Source: Salipiger bermudensis
GTDB lineage: Bacteria > Pseudomonadota > Alphaproteobacteria > Rhodobacterales > Rhodobacteraceae
Direction of reading: 5' to 3'
Assembly (NCBI RefSeq): GCF_020171625.1
Contig: NZ_JAIUZY010000003.1
Coordinates: 124,001-188,000, forward strand
Length of the DNA stretch: 64,000 bases
Part shown: in pieces, positions 46,523-56,425 of the stretch
Position numbering within the stretch: the first letter of the stretch is position 1
Layout: every line of letters begins with the position of its first letter
Notes under the pieces: generated by a model
What the model was told of the DNA's origin: nothing
Seen by the model: only the letters and a program-made list of their open reading frames with translations
Databases searched by the model: none
Position numbers and translations under genes: made by a program

Positions 46523-47767
46523 TTGCCCCGCAAGCCCTTCGCGCTCTCGGCCTATCTCGCCTCGGCGCGCGGTCGCCCAACGGCCGCGCCCTCGGTGGTG
46601 CCGCGCCCGGACGGTCCGCTGCTGTGGATGCATGGCGCGCGGCTCGACAGCGTCCGCGCGCTGGCCGCGCTCGCGGCCCGCATCCGCGCCCAGCGGGACG
46701 AGATCTCGGTGCTGCTGACCTGGCATCCCAGCGTGCCCGCCCAGCCCTATCCGGGCTGTATCGGCGCGCCGCTGCCCGCCGACACCATCGCCGACGCACA
46801 GAGCTTCGCCGCCCACTGGCGCCCCGATATCGGTCTCTGGACCGGGCAGGCGCTGCAACCGGCGCTGCTGTCGCGGCTTTCGGATACCGGCACCAAGCTC
46901 GTGCATCTCGATGCCGGCAACGATCCGTGGCACGTGCCGGGGCCGATCTGGCTGCCCGATTGCACCACCGCGACGCTCGAGCTGTTCGACCGGATCTTCT
47001 CGATCGACGACATGGCACACCGGCGCCTGCGCCGCCTCGGCCTGCCCGACGAACGGCTGCGCCGCGCCGGCCCCCTGAGCGAGAGCGCGCCGCCGCTCGA
47101 CTGTTCGCCGGATCTGCACGAGGAGATGGCACAGCTGCTCTCGGGCCGTCCGGCGTGGCTTGCCGCGCGGGTGCGCGCCGACGAGGCGGCCGAGATCCTG
47201 CAGGCGCATCGCCGCGCCATCCGCCTGGCGCACCGGCTGATCCTGTTCATGGTCCCCGCCAGCCGCGAGGATGGTGCCGAGATCTGCCGCATCGCCCGCG
47301 AGTCCGACCTGCGCAGCGTGGTCTGGGACGACGGCGAGATGCCCGACGAGAACACCCAGGTGCTGGTCACCGAGGACGATTCGGAGCTCGGGCTGTGGTA
47401 CCGCCTCGCCCCCATCGCCTTCCTCGGTGGCTCGCTGCGCCCGGGCCATGGCGGAGAGGACCCGCTGGCCGCCGCCGCGCACGGCGCCGCGCTGCTCTAT
47501 GGGCCGAATGTCGGACGCCACCTGTCCGCCTACACCCGTCTCGTCGACGCCGGCGCCGCCCGCATCGTGCGCGATTTCGACAGCCTCGCCTCGGCGGTCT
47601 CGCAGCTGGTGGCGCCGGATCGCGCCGCGGCGATGGCCCATGCCGGCTGGGACGTGGTCAGTCAGGGCGCAGCGCTCACCGACAAGGTGATCGCGCAGGT
47701 GTTCCGCTGGCTCGACGGCGAAGACGACCCGCGCGACAACAACGACACGCCCGGGGAGGCCGCCTGA
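46523..47767 (+). CDS. waaA: Kdo transferase-like glycosyltransferase (WaaA/KdtA family, variant active site)
   Basis: 414 residues from TTG 46523. The N-terminal domain holds [19 protein letters not shown], then the C-terminal nucleotide-sugar region with [22 protein letters not shown] and [12 protein letters not shown]. WaaA adds Kdo to lipid IVA. Two oddities appear. The usual N-terminal membrane helix is missing, and the segment that normally carries the catalytic glutamate (S-x-GE) reads ARLDS. The lpxK gene overlaps by one base, which supports a lipid A role, but activity is not certain. Confidence 0.8.
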   Translation: MPRKPFALSAYLASARGRPTAAPSVVPRPDGPLLWMHGARLDSVRALAALAARIRAQRDEISVLLTWHPSVPAQPYPGCIGAPLPADTIADAQSFAAHWRPDIGLWTGQALQPALLSRLSDTGTKLVHLDAGNDPWHVPGPIWLPDCTTATLELFDRIFSIDDMAHRRLRRLGLPDERLRRAGPLSESAPPLDCSPDLHEEMAQLLSGRPAWLAARVRADEAAEILQAHRRAIRLAHRLILFMVPASREDGAEICRIARESDLRSVVWDDGEMPDENTQVLVTEDDSELGLWYRLAPIAFLGGSLRPGHGGEDPLAAAAHGAALLYGPNVGRHLSAYTRLVDAGAARIVRDFDSLASAVSQLVAPDRAAAMAHAGWDVVSQGAALTDKVIAQVFRWLDGEDDPRDNNDTPGEAA

Positions 47768-48756
47768 TGCGCCCGCCTGCCTTCTGGTACACGCCGCCCG
47801 AGCGCCCCGCCCTGCGCGCCCGCCTGTTGGCCCCGCTCGGCGCGCTGACCGCCCGCACCACCGCCCGCCGTGTCGCGGCCCCCGGCACCTCGGTGGGCGT
47901 GCCGGTGATCTGCGTCGGCAATCTCAACGCCGGCGGCACCGGCAAGACCCCGACCGTGATCGCCCTGATCGAGCGCCTGAGCGCCCGCGGCAAGGCGGTG
48001 CACGTGGTCTCGCGCGGCCATGGTGGACGGCTCGAGGGGCCGGTGCGGGTCGATCCACTTGGCCACGGCCCCGGCGATGTCGGCGACGAGCCGCTGCTGC
48101 TCGCCGCCTTCACGCCGGTCTGGGTGGCGCGCGACCGCGCTGCCGGGGCGCGCGCGGCGGCAGAGGCCGGGGCGCAGGTCATCGTGATGGATGACGGCTT
48201 CCAGAACCCGGCGCTGGCCAAGGATCTCTCGATCATCGTGGTGGATGCGGCCAAGGGCTTCGGCAACGGGCGCTGTATGCCCGCAGGCCCCCTGCGCGAG
48301 CCCGTAGAGGCCGGCCTTGCCCGCGCCGACCTCGTCCTCTCGATTGGACCCGATGCCGCCCAGAGGCGCTTCTCCGCCGCCTGGGGGCGCCATATCCCCC
48401 TGCCCCACCTGACGGGCCACCTCGCGCCCCTGCAGACCGGCATGAGCTGGGAGGGGCTGCCCGCCTTCGCCTTCGCCGGCATCGGCCACCCGGAGAAGTT
48501 CTTCGCCACGCTCAAGGGGCTCGGGGCAGAGCTGCGCGGCATCTCGGCGCTCGACGATCACCAGCCCTTCACGCCGCAATTGCTGACCCGGCTCGAGACC
48601 GACGCCGCGCGCCTCGGCGCGCAGCTCGTCACCACCGAGAAAGACGCGGTGCGCCTGCCGGCCGAGTTCCGCCCCAAGGTGCTGACCCTGCCGGTGCGGC
48701 TGCAGATCAAGGACGATACGGCACTGGCAGAGAGACTCGACACGCTGCTCGCCTGA
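47767..48756 (+). CDS. lpxK: Tetraacyldisaccharide 4'-kinase
   Basis: 329 residues. Walker A is [11 protein letters not shown] (51-61), the catalytic region [13 protein letters not shown], and GPLREP follows. It phosphorylates the lipid A disaccharide at the inner membrane to give lipid IVA, the acceptor for Kdo. The ATG shares a base with the preceding stop (TGATG). It ends 28 nt from the converging amidohydrolase gene. Confidence 0.95.
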   Translation: MRPPAFWYTPPERPALRARLLAPLGALTARTTARRVAAPGTSVGVPVICVGNLNAGGTGKTPTVIALIERLSARGKAVHVVSRGHGGRLEGPVRVDPLGHGPGDVGDEPLLLAAFTPVWVARDRAAGARAAAEAGAQVIVMDDGFQNPALAKDLSIIVVDAAKGFGNGRCMPAGPLREPVEAGLARADLVLSIGPDAAQRRFSAAWGRHIPLPHLTGHLAPLQTGMSWEGLPAFAFAGIGHPEKFFATLKGLGAELRGISALDDHQPFTPQLLTRLETDAARLGAQLVTTEKDAVRLPAEFRPKVLTLPVRLQIKDDTALAERLDTLLA

Positions 48757-48784
48757 AGCCCGCACCGTCAGAGCGGAGGCAGGG

Positions 48785-49651
48785 TCACTCCGCGGCCAGC
48801 GGCTTTCCCTGTTCACGATGCCCGATCGCGGCGATCTCGGCCACCACGCCGCGCAGCACGCGCCGGAAGGCGTGGAAATCGGCGTTCGGTCGGATCCGCG
48901 CCTCGTCCATGTAGACCGAGCGGTCGATCTCGATCTGGATGGCGTGTTGCTGGCGCGAGGGCCGGCCATAGGCCTGCGTCACATAGGCGCCGGCAAACGG
49001 CGCGTTGCGCACCACCGACAGCCCGGCCCGGGCGAACGCCGCCTCGACCCGCGACACGATCTCGGCCGAGGCCGAGGCGCCGAAGCGGTCGCCGATGACG
49101 ATCTCGGGCCGCCGGGCGGAATTGCGCGCCACCCCGTCCACCGCCTCGTGCGGCATGGAGTGGCAATCGATCAGAACCGCCTCGCCGAAGCGGCGGTGCG
49201 CGCTCTCGACCAGCTCGCGCAGCTGCGCGTGGTAGGGATGCCAGTAGTGCGCGATGCGACGCTCCGCCTCGGACAAAGGCATCTTGCCGCGATAGATCGC
49301 CCGCCCGTTCGAGACCACCCGCGGCACCACGCCCAGACCGCTCGCGACACGCGGATTGTGTCCGCTGCGGCGCACCCCCTCGACCAGCGCCGGGTCAAGC
49401 TCGTCCGGAGCGCGGTTGAGGTCGAGAAAGGCGCGTGGCGCCCCGGCGCGCAGCAGCGGCGCGCCGAATTGCGGCGCGCAGTCGAACAGCCGGTCGACAA
49501 AGGCATCTTCGGACGAGCGGATGGCGTGCTCGTCGAGCACGGTGTTGCGCAGGAAGCTCCACGGGTAATCGCGCCCCGAATGCGGCGAGGCAAACACGGC
49601 GCAGGAGGTGGCCGCCTCCGGCAAATCGAGATGAAAGGCGACTTTGGGCAT
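48785..49651 (-). CDS. N-formylglutamate amidohydrolase-family protein
   Basis: 288 residues. ASPHSGRDYP (21-30), FLDLNRAPDELDP, YWHPYHAQL and LIDCHSMPHEAV are characteristic. The enzyme releases formate from N-formylglutamate in histidine breakdown; related enzymes act on other formyl amino acids. ATG 49651 has AGGAGG upstream. No hut genes are nearby. Confidence 0.9.
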   Translation of the reverse strand: MPKVAFHLDLPEAATSCAVFASPHSGRDYPWSFLRNTVLDEHAIRSSEDAFVDRLFDCAPQFGAPLLRAGAPRAFLDLNRAPDELDPALVEGVRRSGHNPRVASGLGVVPRVVSNGRAIYRGKMPLSEAERRIAHYWHPYHAQLRELVESAHRRFGEAVLIDCHSMPHEAVDGVARNSARRPEIVIGDRFGASASAEIVSRVEAAFARAGLSVVRNAPFAGAYVTQAYGRPSRQQHAIQIEIDRSVYMDEARIRPNADFHAFRRVLRGVVAEIAAIGHREQGKPLAAE

Positions 49652-49750
49652 TCGTCCTCCTGAGGAGCATAGTTTAGCGCGAATTCCCCGAGGGCAAAAA
49701 GCCTGTTTTCCTCGCGGGATGGAAACCGGCATTCTTTGCCAGAAAAGCTC

Positions 49751-49779
49751 TTGCCACCATCTCCGACTCCACTTATAGA
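49751..49779 (+). promoter_or_regulatory. Promoter of tRNA-Val
   Basis: TTGCCA (49751-49756), 17-nt spacer, TATAGA (49774-49779); expected start about 49786, 72 nt before the tRNA. Confidence 0.65.
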
Positions 49780-49857
49780 GCGCTCCACCGGCGCGGTTCT
49801 CCCGCGCCCCACTTACTTCTGGGGCACGGAGACACGGGCATCGCGCAGGCCATGAGA

Positions 49858-49932
49858 GGGCGGTTAGCTCAGCGGTAGAGCACTACGTTGACATCGTAGG
49901 GGCCACTGGTTCGATCCCAGTACCGCCCACCA
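49858..49932 (+). tRNA. tRNA-Val (anticodon GAC)
   Basis: A full cloverleaf: acceptor GGGCGGT/ACCGCCC, D-arm TAGCTCAGCGGTAGAGCA, anticodon stem CTACG/CGTAG with loop TTGACAT (anticodon GAC), T-arm ACTGG TTCGATC CCAGT. The 3' ACCA is encoded. Confidence 0.97.
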
Positions 49933-50023
49933 TGGTCCTAATTCACCACCTCCGCGGGGTCGCGCCCACGGTAGGTCCCGCAACGCAAGGCGCTCGCGCG
50001 CCGCGACAAGAGGAGAGACCACA

Positions 50024-50149
50024 ATGAAGGTCGCAAACTCGCTCCGCTCGCTCAAAAAGCGCCATCGTGACTGCCGCGTTGTGCGCCGCAAGGGCCGCGT
50101 CTACGTGATCAACAAGACCCAGCGTCGTTTCAAAGCCCGCCAGGGCTGA
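50024..50149 (+). CDS. rpmJ: 50S ribosomal protein L36 (zinc-free type)
   Basis: 41 residues: [19 protein letters not shown] opening and [19 protein letters not shown] end. It has only one cysteine (C17), so it is the zinc-independent L36 type rather than the CxxC form. AGGAGAG lies 7 nt upstream. It may be co-transcribed with the tRNA 90 nt upstream. A terminator follows. Confidence 0.96.
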   Translation: MKVANSLRSLKKRHRDCRVVRRKGRVYVINKTQRRFKARQG

Positions 50150-50176
50150 GGCGATCCACGGATCACAAGACATGCG

Positions 50177-50213
50177 AAAGGGCCGCCCACTCGGGTGGCC
50201 TTTCTGCTGTTTG
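50177..50213 (+). terminator. Terminator of rpmJ
   Basis: Stem AAAGGGCCGCCC / GGGTGGCCTTT (50177-50203, one or two bulges) followed by CTGCTGTTT. Confidence 0.65.
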
Positions 50214-50710
50214 GGGTAAGGGTCTTTCGGCTGAGGGACCACGAACAGCTTTGCGCCGGCACGGTGCCTCCTCCCCTCTCCCAATCGTTAGACGCGCAGC
50301 GCCCCGATCGTTAGTTGCGCCGCCACGGACTGGCCTGTGCCCCCATTTTGGGTTGGCGCGCGGATCCGCGACACGGCTGCGGCGCCGCAGCGGCCCGTCT
50401 TCCGCATTCCCTATCGCACCCCCCCTGGCGCCGCCACGAACGCGTCCTGCGATCCGTCCTCGCAGGCGCGAGCGCAGAACCGCACCTCGTAGGCTTAAGC
50501 GGGGCACTGCGACGCGCCGCCCCCCGTGGCTCCGCGATCACCTTCCTTATCCGAGGAGACAAATGCCCTGCCGTGTGCGGGCGGATACTCACGTGCTCGG
50601 GAACGAGCGTAGCTCAGACACGCGGTACCGGGTCAGGGCTCTCCTGCGCTGCTCCAAGCGCAAGACAGGCCGCCGGCGGGCCGTAACACCCGCCTTCAGG
50701 TACAAAAGGC
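50214..50710. other. Gene-free interval between rpmJ and trpF
   Basis: About 500 bases, plus-strand C-rich, with no recognised gene. The decamer CGATCGTTAG (with CAATCGTTAG) occurs twice near 50281-50313. A 62-codon open frame with GAGGAG upstream (50563-50751) overlaps the end of trpF on the other strand; its basic product matches nothing known and it is not called. Confidence 0.4.
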
Positions 50711-51382
50711 TCAAAGGCGCGGCACCGAGCCTGCCTCGGCCGCATCGCTGACCGCCTGCAGGAAGGCGCTGATGCGCGCGGCGTCCTTCGTGCCGGGGGC
50801 TGCTTCCACTCCGGAGGACACATCCACCTGCCGCGCCCCGGTCATCGCGATGGCCTGCCCGACATTGGCCGGGGTCAGACCGCCCGCCAGCATCCACGGA
50901 CCGGGCCAGCGCCGCCCGGCGATCAGCCGCCAATCGAAGGCCAACCCGTTCCCGCCCGGCAGCGCCGCGCCCTTCGGCGCCTTGGCATCGACGAGGATCT
51001 GGTCGGCCACCTTGCCGTAGTCGAGCAGCGCCGGCAGATCCGCCTCGCTCGCGACGCCCACCGCCTTCATCACCGGAAGCCCGTAGCGGGCCCGGATCTC
51101 CGCGACCCGCTCGACGCTCTCACGGCCGTGCAGCTGCAACATGTCGAGCGGCACCTGCGCCATGATCTCATCGAGCAGCGCGTCCTCGGCGTTCACCACC
51201 AGCCCCACCTTGGCAAGCCCGACCGGGGCCGCCAGCGCCAGCTCACGCGCCTGAGGGACGCTCACGTGCCGCGGGCTCTTGGGAAAGAACACGAAGCCGG
51301 CATAGCTCGCACCGGCCTCAGCCGTGGCCACCACGTCCTCGGGCCGCGTGAGGCCGCAGATCTTGACGCGAATCTCACTCAT
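50711..51382 (-). CDS. trpF: Phosphoribosylanthranilate isomerase
   Basis: 223 residues, TIM barrel. [12 protein letters not shown] (6-17) carries the catalytic cysteine, [11 protein letters not shown] the catalytic aspartate, and [10 protein letters not shown] and [12 protein letters not shown] the phosphate site. It is tryptophan synthesis step 3. ATG 51382 is used; a GTG one codon earlier also opens the frame. It lies downstream of lapA on the same strand. Confidence 0.96.
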   Translation of the reverse strand: MSEIRVKICGLTRPEDVVATAEAGASYAGFVFFPKSPRHVSVPQARELALAAPVGLAKVGLVVNAEDALLDEIMAQVPLDMLQLHGRESVERVAEIRARYGLPVMKAVGVASEADLPALLDYGKVADQILVDAKAPKGAALPGGNGLAFDWRLIAGRRWPGPWMLAGGLTPANVGQAIAMTGARQVDVSSGVEAAPGTKDAARISAFLQAVSDAAEAGSVPRL

Positions 51383-51414
51383 CACACCCCGCCTCCGGAC
51401 CGCGCGCGGCCCTG

Positions 51415-51479
51415 TCTTCTCTGGTTCAAAAATACCTCGAGGGAGTCGCAGCTTCGCTGCGACGGGGGCAGCGCCCCCT
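51415..51479 (+). repeat. Double-hairpin intergenic repeat, copy 6
   Basis: TCTTCTCTGGTTCAAAAATA, CCTCGAGGGAG, hairpin TCGCAG-CTTCG-CTGCGA, hairpin GGGGGCAGCGCCCCC. Confidence 0.85.
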
Positions 51480-51537
51480 TCTTTCTCCTCCGGGCGATGC
51501 GGCCGCGCCTCGGCGCCTGCCGCAGCTCAGACCGCGC

Positions 51538-51888
51538 TCAGGCGCTCTGGTCGAGAATCGCCAGGACCTCGTCCTTGTCCTTGTCGCGCTCGGCCTGGGT
51601 CTTCCTGAGCTCGCGCTCGAGCTTGCGCACCTCTGCCTTGCGCTCGGTCGCGGCGGCGCGGTGCTTGTGCTCGCGCATCCACTCCCAGACGAAGCCGATC
51701 AACAGGCCGAACACGATGCCGCCGAAGAACACCAGGAACAGCGGCAGCGACAGGCTCTGCTGGAACTCCAGCAGGGTCGCGAGGTCCGGCGGCAGCAGCT
51801 TGAGCTCCACCATCGAGCGGTTGGCCATTGCGATGGCCACGAGGACGATCGCGAGGACGCCCAGAAAGGCATAGCGAATGTAACGCAT
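51538..51888 (-). CDS. LapA-domain (DUF1049) inner membrane protein
   Basis: 116 residues. Two membrane helices (about 5-22 and 48-68) are followed by a cytoplasmic charged coiled coil (residues 75-110). Relatives help assemble lipopolysaccharide or control its level. It begins 9 nt after ihfB, so the two are probably co-transcribed. Confidence 0.9.
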   Translation of the reverse strand: MRYIRYAFLGVLAIVLVAIAMANRSMVELKLLPPDLATLLEFQQSLSLPLFLVFFGGIVFGLLIGFVWEWMREHKHRAAATERKAEVRKLERELRKTQAERDKDKDEVLAILDQSA

Positions 51889-51897
51889 GGTCTTGTC

Positions 51898-52179
51898 TTA
51901 CTTTCCGTTCAGCCGGTCACGAAGCAGTTTGCCGGTCTTGAAGAATGGCACGTGCTTCTCCTCGACTTCAACCGCTTCTCCGGTGCGGGGGTTCCGCCCG
52001 AGCCGCGCATCGCGTTTCTTGACCGAGAAGGCACCGAAACCGCGCAGCTCGACCCGGTCGCCCCGCGCCATGGCATTGGTGATTTCCTCGAAGATCGTGT
52101 TCACGATCCGCTCCACGTCCCGTTGGTAGAGATGCGGGTTATCCTCCGCGATCTTCTGGATCAATTCAGACCTGATCAT
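51898..52179 (-). CDS. ihfB: Integration host factor subunit beta
   Basis: 93 residues starting [15 protein letters not shown]. The DNA-bending arm [12 protein letters not shown] has the intercalating proline at P64. With IhfA it bends DNA at promoters and in recombination. A promoter is seen at 52220-52249. The order rpsA-ihfB-lapA-trpF is common in the class. Confidence 0.96.
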   Translation of the reverse strand: MIRSELIQKIAEDNPHLYQRDVERIVNTIFEEITNAMARGDRVELRGFGAFSVKKRDARLGRNPRTGEAVEVEEKHVPFFKTGKLLRDRLNGK

Positions 52180-52219
52180 CGTCGCACATCCCTCGCTGCG
52201 TCTTTTCGCGCTGCTCGCA

Positions 52220-52249
52220 GTTCTACGACACTTCCCGCGCGCGCGCCAA
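52220..52249 (-). promoter_or_regulatory. Promoter of ihfB
   Basis: Minus-strand TTGGCG (52249-52244), 18-nt spacer, TAGAAC (52225-52220); leader about 34 nt. Confidence 0.45.
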
Positions 52250-52592
52250 ATGGAAACCGGCGGATCACGCGGAAAAGCATTGGAAAGCAGCGCTTTGTCG
52301 GCCCTCACCGCAGAAAGAGGCCGGTCGCGGCCCTGCCAGCGCGATGCTGCAGCGCGGAAATATCTGCGGTTCGAAATGCGATTCGGCCCGGCGGGACGGG
52401 CCATGTTGCCCGACGCCCAGCCCGCAGAGCGTCGACAACGAGGTGCTTCGGAAGGCGACCGTGGCGCACGCTCCACGGCCTGTTCGCGTCTCGAGGCCGA
52501 TCTCCCCGCGTCGACCGGGCGAAGCAGTTGGAGACCAACCCGGTACCACTCGCACCACCAACAGCGTCCGCCGCGCGGTCCCAGATCGCACG
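52250..52592. other. Gene-free interval between ihfB and rpsA
   Basis: About 340 bases with no recognised gene, repeat or RNA. Open frames here are short and unlike known proteins. Some relatives carry sppA at this place; no remnant of it was seen. Confidence 0.4.
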
Positions 52593-52623
52593 AAAAAGCC
52601 CCGCCGGATCGCTCCGGCGGGGC
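52593..52623 (-). terminator. Terminator of rpsA
   Basis: A perfect 11-bp stem (52598-52608 with 52613-52623), loop of four, then TTTTT; 31 nt after the rpsA stop. Confidence 0.92.
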
Positions 52624-52653
52624 CAATCTTGTCAGCGCGTCAGCGCCTCAGGC

Positions 52654-54330
52654 TCAGTTGTCGCCCTTGAGCGCTGCGCCGAGGATGTCGCCGAGCGATG
52701 CGCCGGAGTCGGACGAACCGTACTGTTCCACGGCTTCCTTCTCTTCGGCGATCTCGCGGGCCTTGATCGACATGCCGAGACGACGGGTCTTGCTGTCGAT
52801 GTTGGTGACGCGGACGTCGATCTTGTCGCCCACCGAGAAGCGCTCGGGGCGCTGCTCTGCGCGGTCGCGCGACAGGTCGGAGCGGCGGATGAAGGACTTC
52901 ATGCCCTCGTATTCCACCTCGATGCCGCCATCTTCGATTGCGGTGACCTCGACGGTCACGATCGAGCCGCGCTTCACGCCGCCGACCGCGTCAGCGAACT
53001 TGTCGCCGCCGAGTGCCTTGATCGAGAGCGAGATACGCTCCTTGTCGGTGTCCACTTCGGTGACCACGGCCTGAACCACGTCACCCTTGCGGTACTCCTG
53101 GATGGCTTCCTCGCCGCGCTGATCCCAGCTGAGGTCGGAGAGGTGCACCATGCCGTCGATCTCGCCGTCGAGACCGATGAACAGGCCGAACTCGGTGATG
53201 TTCTTGACCTCGCCCTCGACCTGCGTGCCCTCGGGGTGGGTCTCGGAGAAGACTTCCCACGGGTTGCGCATGGTCTGCTTGAGGCCGAGCGACACGCGGC
53301 GCTTGGCCGGGTCGATCTCGAGCACCATGACGTCGACTTCCTGGCTGGTCGAGACGATCTTGCCGGGGTGCACGTTCTTCTTGGTCCAGGACATTTCGGA
53401 CACGTGAACGAGGCCCTCGACACCCGGCTCCAGCTCCACGAATGCACCGTAATCGGTGATGTTCGTGACGCGGCCCTTGTGGACCGAGGCCAGCGGGTAC
53501 TTGACCGCCACCAGATCCCACGGGTCTTCCTGCAGCTGCTTCATGCCGAGGGAGATACGGTGGGTTTCCTTGTTGATCTTGATGACCTGGACCTTCACGG
53601 TCTCGCCGATCGACAGGATCTCCGAGGGGTGGTTGACGCGGCGCCATGCCATGTCGGTGACGTGCAGCAGGCCGTCCACGCCGCCCAGGTCGACGAACGC
53701 ACCGTATTCGGTGATGTTCTTGACCACGCCGTCGACCGTCTGGCCTTCGGTGAGGTTGGCGATGACTTCCGCACGCTGCTCGGCACGGCTCTCTTCGAGG
53801 ATCGCACGACGCGAAACAACGATGTTGCCGCGGCGACGGTCCATCTTGAGGATCTGGAACGGCTGCTTGAGGCCCATGAGCGGGCCAGCGTCGCGCACCG
53901 GGCGCACGTCGACCTGCGAACCGGGCAGGAACGCAACCGCGCCGCCGAGGTCGACGGTGAAGCCACCCTTGACGCGGCCGAAGATCGCACCTTCGACGCG
54001 GGCGTCGTCGGCGTAGGCCTTCTCGAGACGGTCCCATGCCTCTTCGCGGCGGGCCATCTCACGGGAAATCACGGCTTCGCCGCGGGCGTTCTCGGCCGCG
54101 CGGAGGAAGACTTCCACTTCGTCACCGACGGTGATCTCGGGAGCTTCGCCGGGATTTGCGAATTCTTTCAGATCGACGCGGCCTTCCATCTTGTAGCCGA
54201 CATCGATGATGGCCTGGCCCGCTTCGATCGCGATGACCTTGCCTTTGACAACCGAACCTTCGTCCGGGGTGTCCATTTCGAGGCTTTCATTAAGGAGGGC
54301 CTCGAATTCCTCCATGGTCGAATTAGCCAT
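52654..54330 (-). CDS. rpsA: 30S ribosomal protein S1
   Basis: 558 residues with six S1 RNA-binding repeats (for example GRVTNITDYGAFVELEPG, GEVKNITEFGLFIGLDG), the full-length form of gram-negatives. It brings mRNA to the 30S subunit. ATG 54330 gives MANSTMEEFEALL. A strong promoter is seen at 54514-54542; the 177-nt leader is long enough for the autogenous control known for this gene. Confidence 0.97.
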   Translation of the reverse strand: MANSTMEEFEALLNESLEMDTPDEGSVVKGKVIAIEAGQAIIDVGYKMEGRVDLKEFANPGEAPEITVGDEVEVFLRAAENARGEAVISREMARREEAWDRLEKAYADDARVEGAIFGRVKGGFTVDLGGAVAFLPGSQVDVRPVRDAGPLMGLKQPFQILKMDRRRGNIVVSRRAILEESRAEQRAEVIANLTEGQTVDGVVKNITEYGAFVDLGGVDGLLHVTDMAWRRVNHPSEILSIGETVKVQVIKINKETHRISLGMKQLQEDPWDLVAVKYPLASVHKGRVTNITDYGAFVELEPGVEGLVHVSEMSWTKKNVHPGKIVSTSQEVDVMVLEIDPAKRRVSLGLKQTMRNPWEVFSETHPEGTQVEGEVKNITEFGLFIGLDGEIDGMVHLSDLSWDQRGEEAIQEYRKGDVVQAVVTEVDTDKERISLSIKALGGDKFADAVGGVKRGSIVTVEVTAIEDGGIEVEYEGMKSFIRRSDLSRDRAEQRPERFSVGDKIDVRVTNIDSKTRRLGMSIKAREIAEEKEAVEQYGSSDSGASLGDILGAALKGDN

Positions 54331-54513
54331 GTGGCGTTCTGTTCCTTTACAACGGTTTTCTGGCCGGGCGGTTGTCTCCGCCGGTCTTGGCTGTCCCCCG
54401 CTGAAAGCGGGCAACGTTGGTCGGTCCTGGCGCTACAAAACAAAGAGGGCCGGTGATATTCCGACCCTGCTCGCCTCCCTGTCCGCAGCTTTGCGCCTGT
54501 CTTGACGTCGCGC

Positions 54514-54542
54514 GATATACGCCGAAGCGCCCGCCGGATCAA
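54514..54542 (-). promoter_or_regulatory. Promoter of rpsA
   Basis: Minus-strand TTGATC (54542-54537), 17-nt spacer, TATATC (54519-54514); expected start about 54507. Confidence 0.65.
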
Positions 54543-54640
54543 GCCCCGAGCAGCCGCAAACCCCGCTTACGCAGGGTTTCGCGGCGTTTTCCGCCGCCGC
54601 AGGGCGGCTCCGAACCGCCCTTGAGGGGGCGTGCGGCGAC

Positions 54641-55633
54641 TCAGCAGTAGTTCTCGGGCCCGATCCACTGCGCCCGCGAATAGCGGTCGCCATGGCACCA
54701 GCCCACCGGCAGCACCGCCTCGATCCGCGCCATATCCTCGGGCGTGAGGCTGGCCTCGGCCCCCTGCACCAGCTCGCGGAAATGGCCGACCGAGCGGGTG
54801 CCCGGAATCGGCAGCACGTGATCGCCCCGGTGCAGCGTCCAGGCGATGGCGAGCCCGGCGGCGCTCAGCCCCATCTCGGCGGCCAGCGCGCGGAAGCCCG
54901 CCACGATCTCGAGGTTGCGGCTCAGGTTCGGCTCCATCATCCGCGGATTGCTTGCAAGAAACGGGTTGCCGGCGATGCGGTCGCGGTCGATCGGATCGTC
55001 GGTGAGCAGCGAGCGCCCTACCGGCGAGAACGCCACGAGCGCGACGCCAAGCTCGGCGCAGGCCTGCACCATGCCCATCTCGGGCAGCCGGGTGGCAAGC
55101 GAGTATTCCGCCTGTACCGCCGCGACCGGGTGCTCGGCATGGGCCAGCCGCAGCGTCGAGGGCGCGATCTCGGAAAAGCCGATGCTGCGGCATTTTCCCT
55201 TGTCGACCAGCCGTCCCATGGTGCCGGCCACCTCTTCGACCGGGATCTCGGCCTGATAGCGGTGCACGTAGAACAGATCGACGCAGTCGGTGCCCAGCCG
55301 CTCGAGCGAGGCGTCGAGCTCGGCTTCCATATGCTCCAGGGAGTTGTCGAAGCGGCGATTGCCCTCGGCGTCCTGGGTGATGCCCGCCTTCGTGGCGATG
55401 TGCAGCCCCTCGCGCGCGCCGGGATTGGCGCGCAGCCATGCCCCGATGGCGCGCTCCGACCGGCCCATGCCGTAGACGTTCGAGGTGTCGATATGGCGCA
55501 CGCCCAGCTCCTGCGCGAGGTCGAGGATCGCCTGCGAGTTCTCCTCGGTGGTGGCACCGTAGAAATCGGCAAACGACATCGCACCGATGCCGAGGCAGGA
55601 GGTCTCGAGCGCCCCGATCCGCCGCGTCTTCAT
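54641..55633 (-). CDS. Aldo/keto reductase
   Basis: 330 residues, TIM barrel. The catalytic tetrad is D49, Y54 (NVYGMG), K82 and H124 (FYVHRY). NADPH-site motifs are near the C-terminus ([12 protein letters not shown]). The substrate is unknown. It overlaps the cmk stop by 4 nt and separates cmk from rpsA, which are commonly adjacent; it seems to be an added gene in this block. A GC hairpin (54602-54620) follows. Confidence 0.92.
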   Translation of the reverse strand: MKTRRIGALETSCLGIGAMSFADFYGATTEENSQAILDLAQELGVRHIDTSNVYGMGRSERAIGAWLRANPGAREGLHIATKAGITQDAEGNRRFDNSLEHMEAELDASLERLGTDCVDLFYVHRYQAEIPVEEVAGTMGRLVDKGKCRSIGFSEIAPSTLRLAHAEHPVAAVQAEYSLATRLPEMGMVQACAELGVALVAFSPVGRSLLTDDPIDRDRIAGNPFLASNPRMMEPNLSRNLEIVAGFRALAAEMGLSAAGLAIAWTLHRGDHVLPIPGTRSVGHFRELVQGAEASLTPEDMARIEAVLPVGWCHGDRYSRAQWIGPENYC

Positions 55634-56253
55634 GCCGTGTCTCCGTCCGGGCGTCGCGCCGCGACCGCGGCGATGGCCTGAGCCACCGCGGCGCCGATAT
55701 CCAGCTCCGAGGTGTCGAGGACCACCGCGTCCTCTGCCGGGCGCAGCGGCGCGTCGGCGCGCGTGGCGTCGCGGTGGTCGCGCTCCTTGGTATCCGCCAG
55801 CACCGTCTCGTAATCGGTCTCTGCCCCGCCGGCGCGCAGCTCGTCATAGCGCCGCCGCGCGCGCACCTCGGCGCTGGCGGTGACGAACAGCTTGGCCTCG
55901 GCCTCGGGACAGATGACCGTGCCAATGTCGCGCCCGTCAAGCACCGCACCGCCGGCGCGGCGGGCATAAGCGCGCTGGAAGTCGACCAGCGCCGAGCGCA
56001 CCTCCGGGATCGCCGCGACCTTGCTCGCCGCCTGCGCCACGTCTGCGGTGCGCAGCCCCTCGGCCTCCAGATCCTCGGCCACCAGCGCCAGCGCCGCGTC
56101 GATCGGCTCGACGCCGTCGAGCATGCGCTTGCCCACGGCGCGGTAGAGCAGCCCGGTGTCGAGATGCCCAACGCCGAAATGCGCCGCAACGGCCTTGCTG
56201 ATGGTGCCCTTGCCGGCGGCGGCCGGCCCGTCGATGGCGATGGTGAAGCTCAT
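55630..56253 (-). CDS. cmk: Cytidylate kinase
   Basis: 207 residues. The P-loop is GPAAAGKGT (9-17). [10 protein letters not shown] and [12 protein letters not shown] (substrate region) are characteristic, with ARRRYDELR and RDHRDATR further on. It phosphorylates CMP and dCMP. It lies downstream of aroA (172-nt gap) on the same strand, and its stop overlaps the aldo/keto reductase start. Confidence 0.96.
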   Translation of the reverse strand: MSFTIAIDGPAAAGKGTISKAVAAHFGVGHLDTGLLYRAVGKRMLDGVEPIDAALALVAEDLEAEGLRTADVAQAASKVAAIPEVRSALVDFQRAYARRAGGAVLDGRDIGTVICPEAEAKLFVTASAEVRARRRYDELRAGGAETDYETVLADTKERDHRDATRADAPLRPAEDAVVLDTSELDIGAAVAQAIAAVAARRPDGDTA

Positions 56254-56425
56254 GCTGCTGCCTCCTTGATGCGTCCCGCCGTTATGGCGAGCGCGGACGG
56301 CAGCTTCAACCCTGGCCCCGCTCCAACCGCCACGGTCGGGCCGCCGGGTCCACGGCGCCCGCAGCCGGCAAACCGGGATCAGCGGAACCGCACGCTCACG
56401 GCACAGCCCGTCCGCACGCGGCCCG

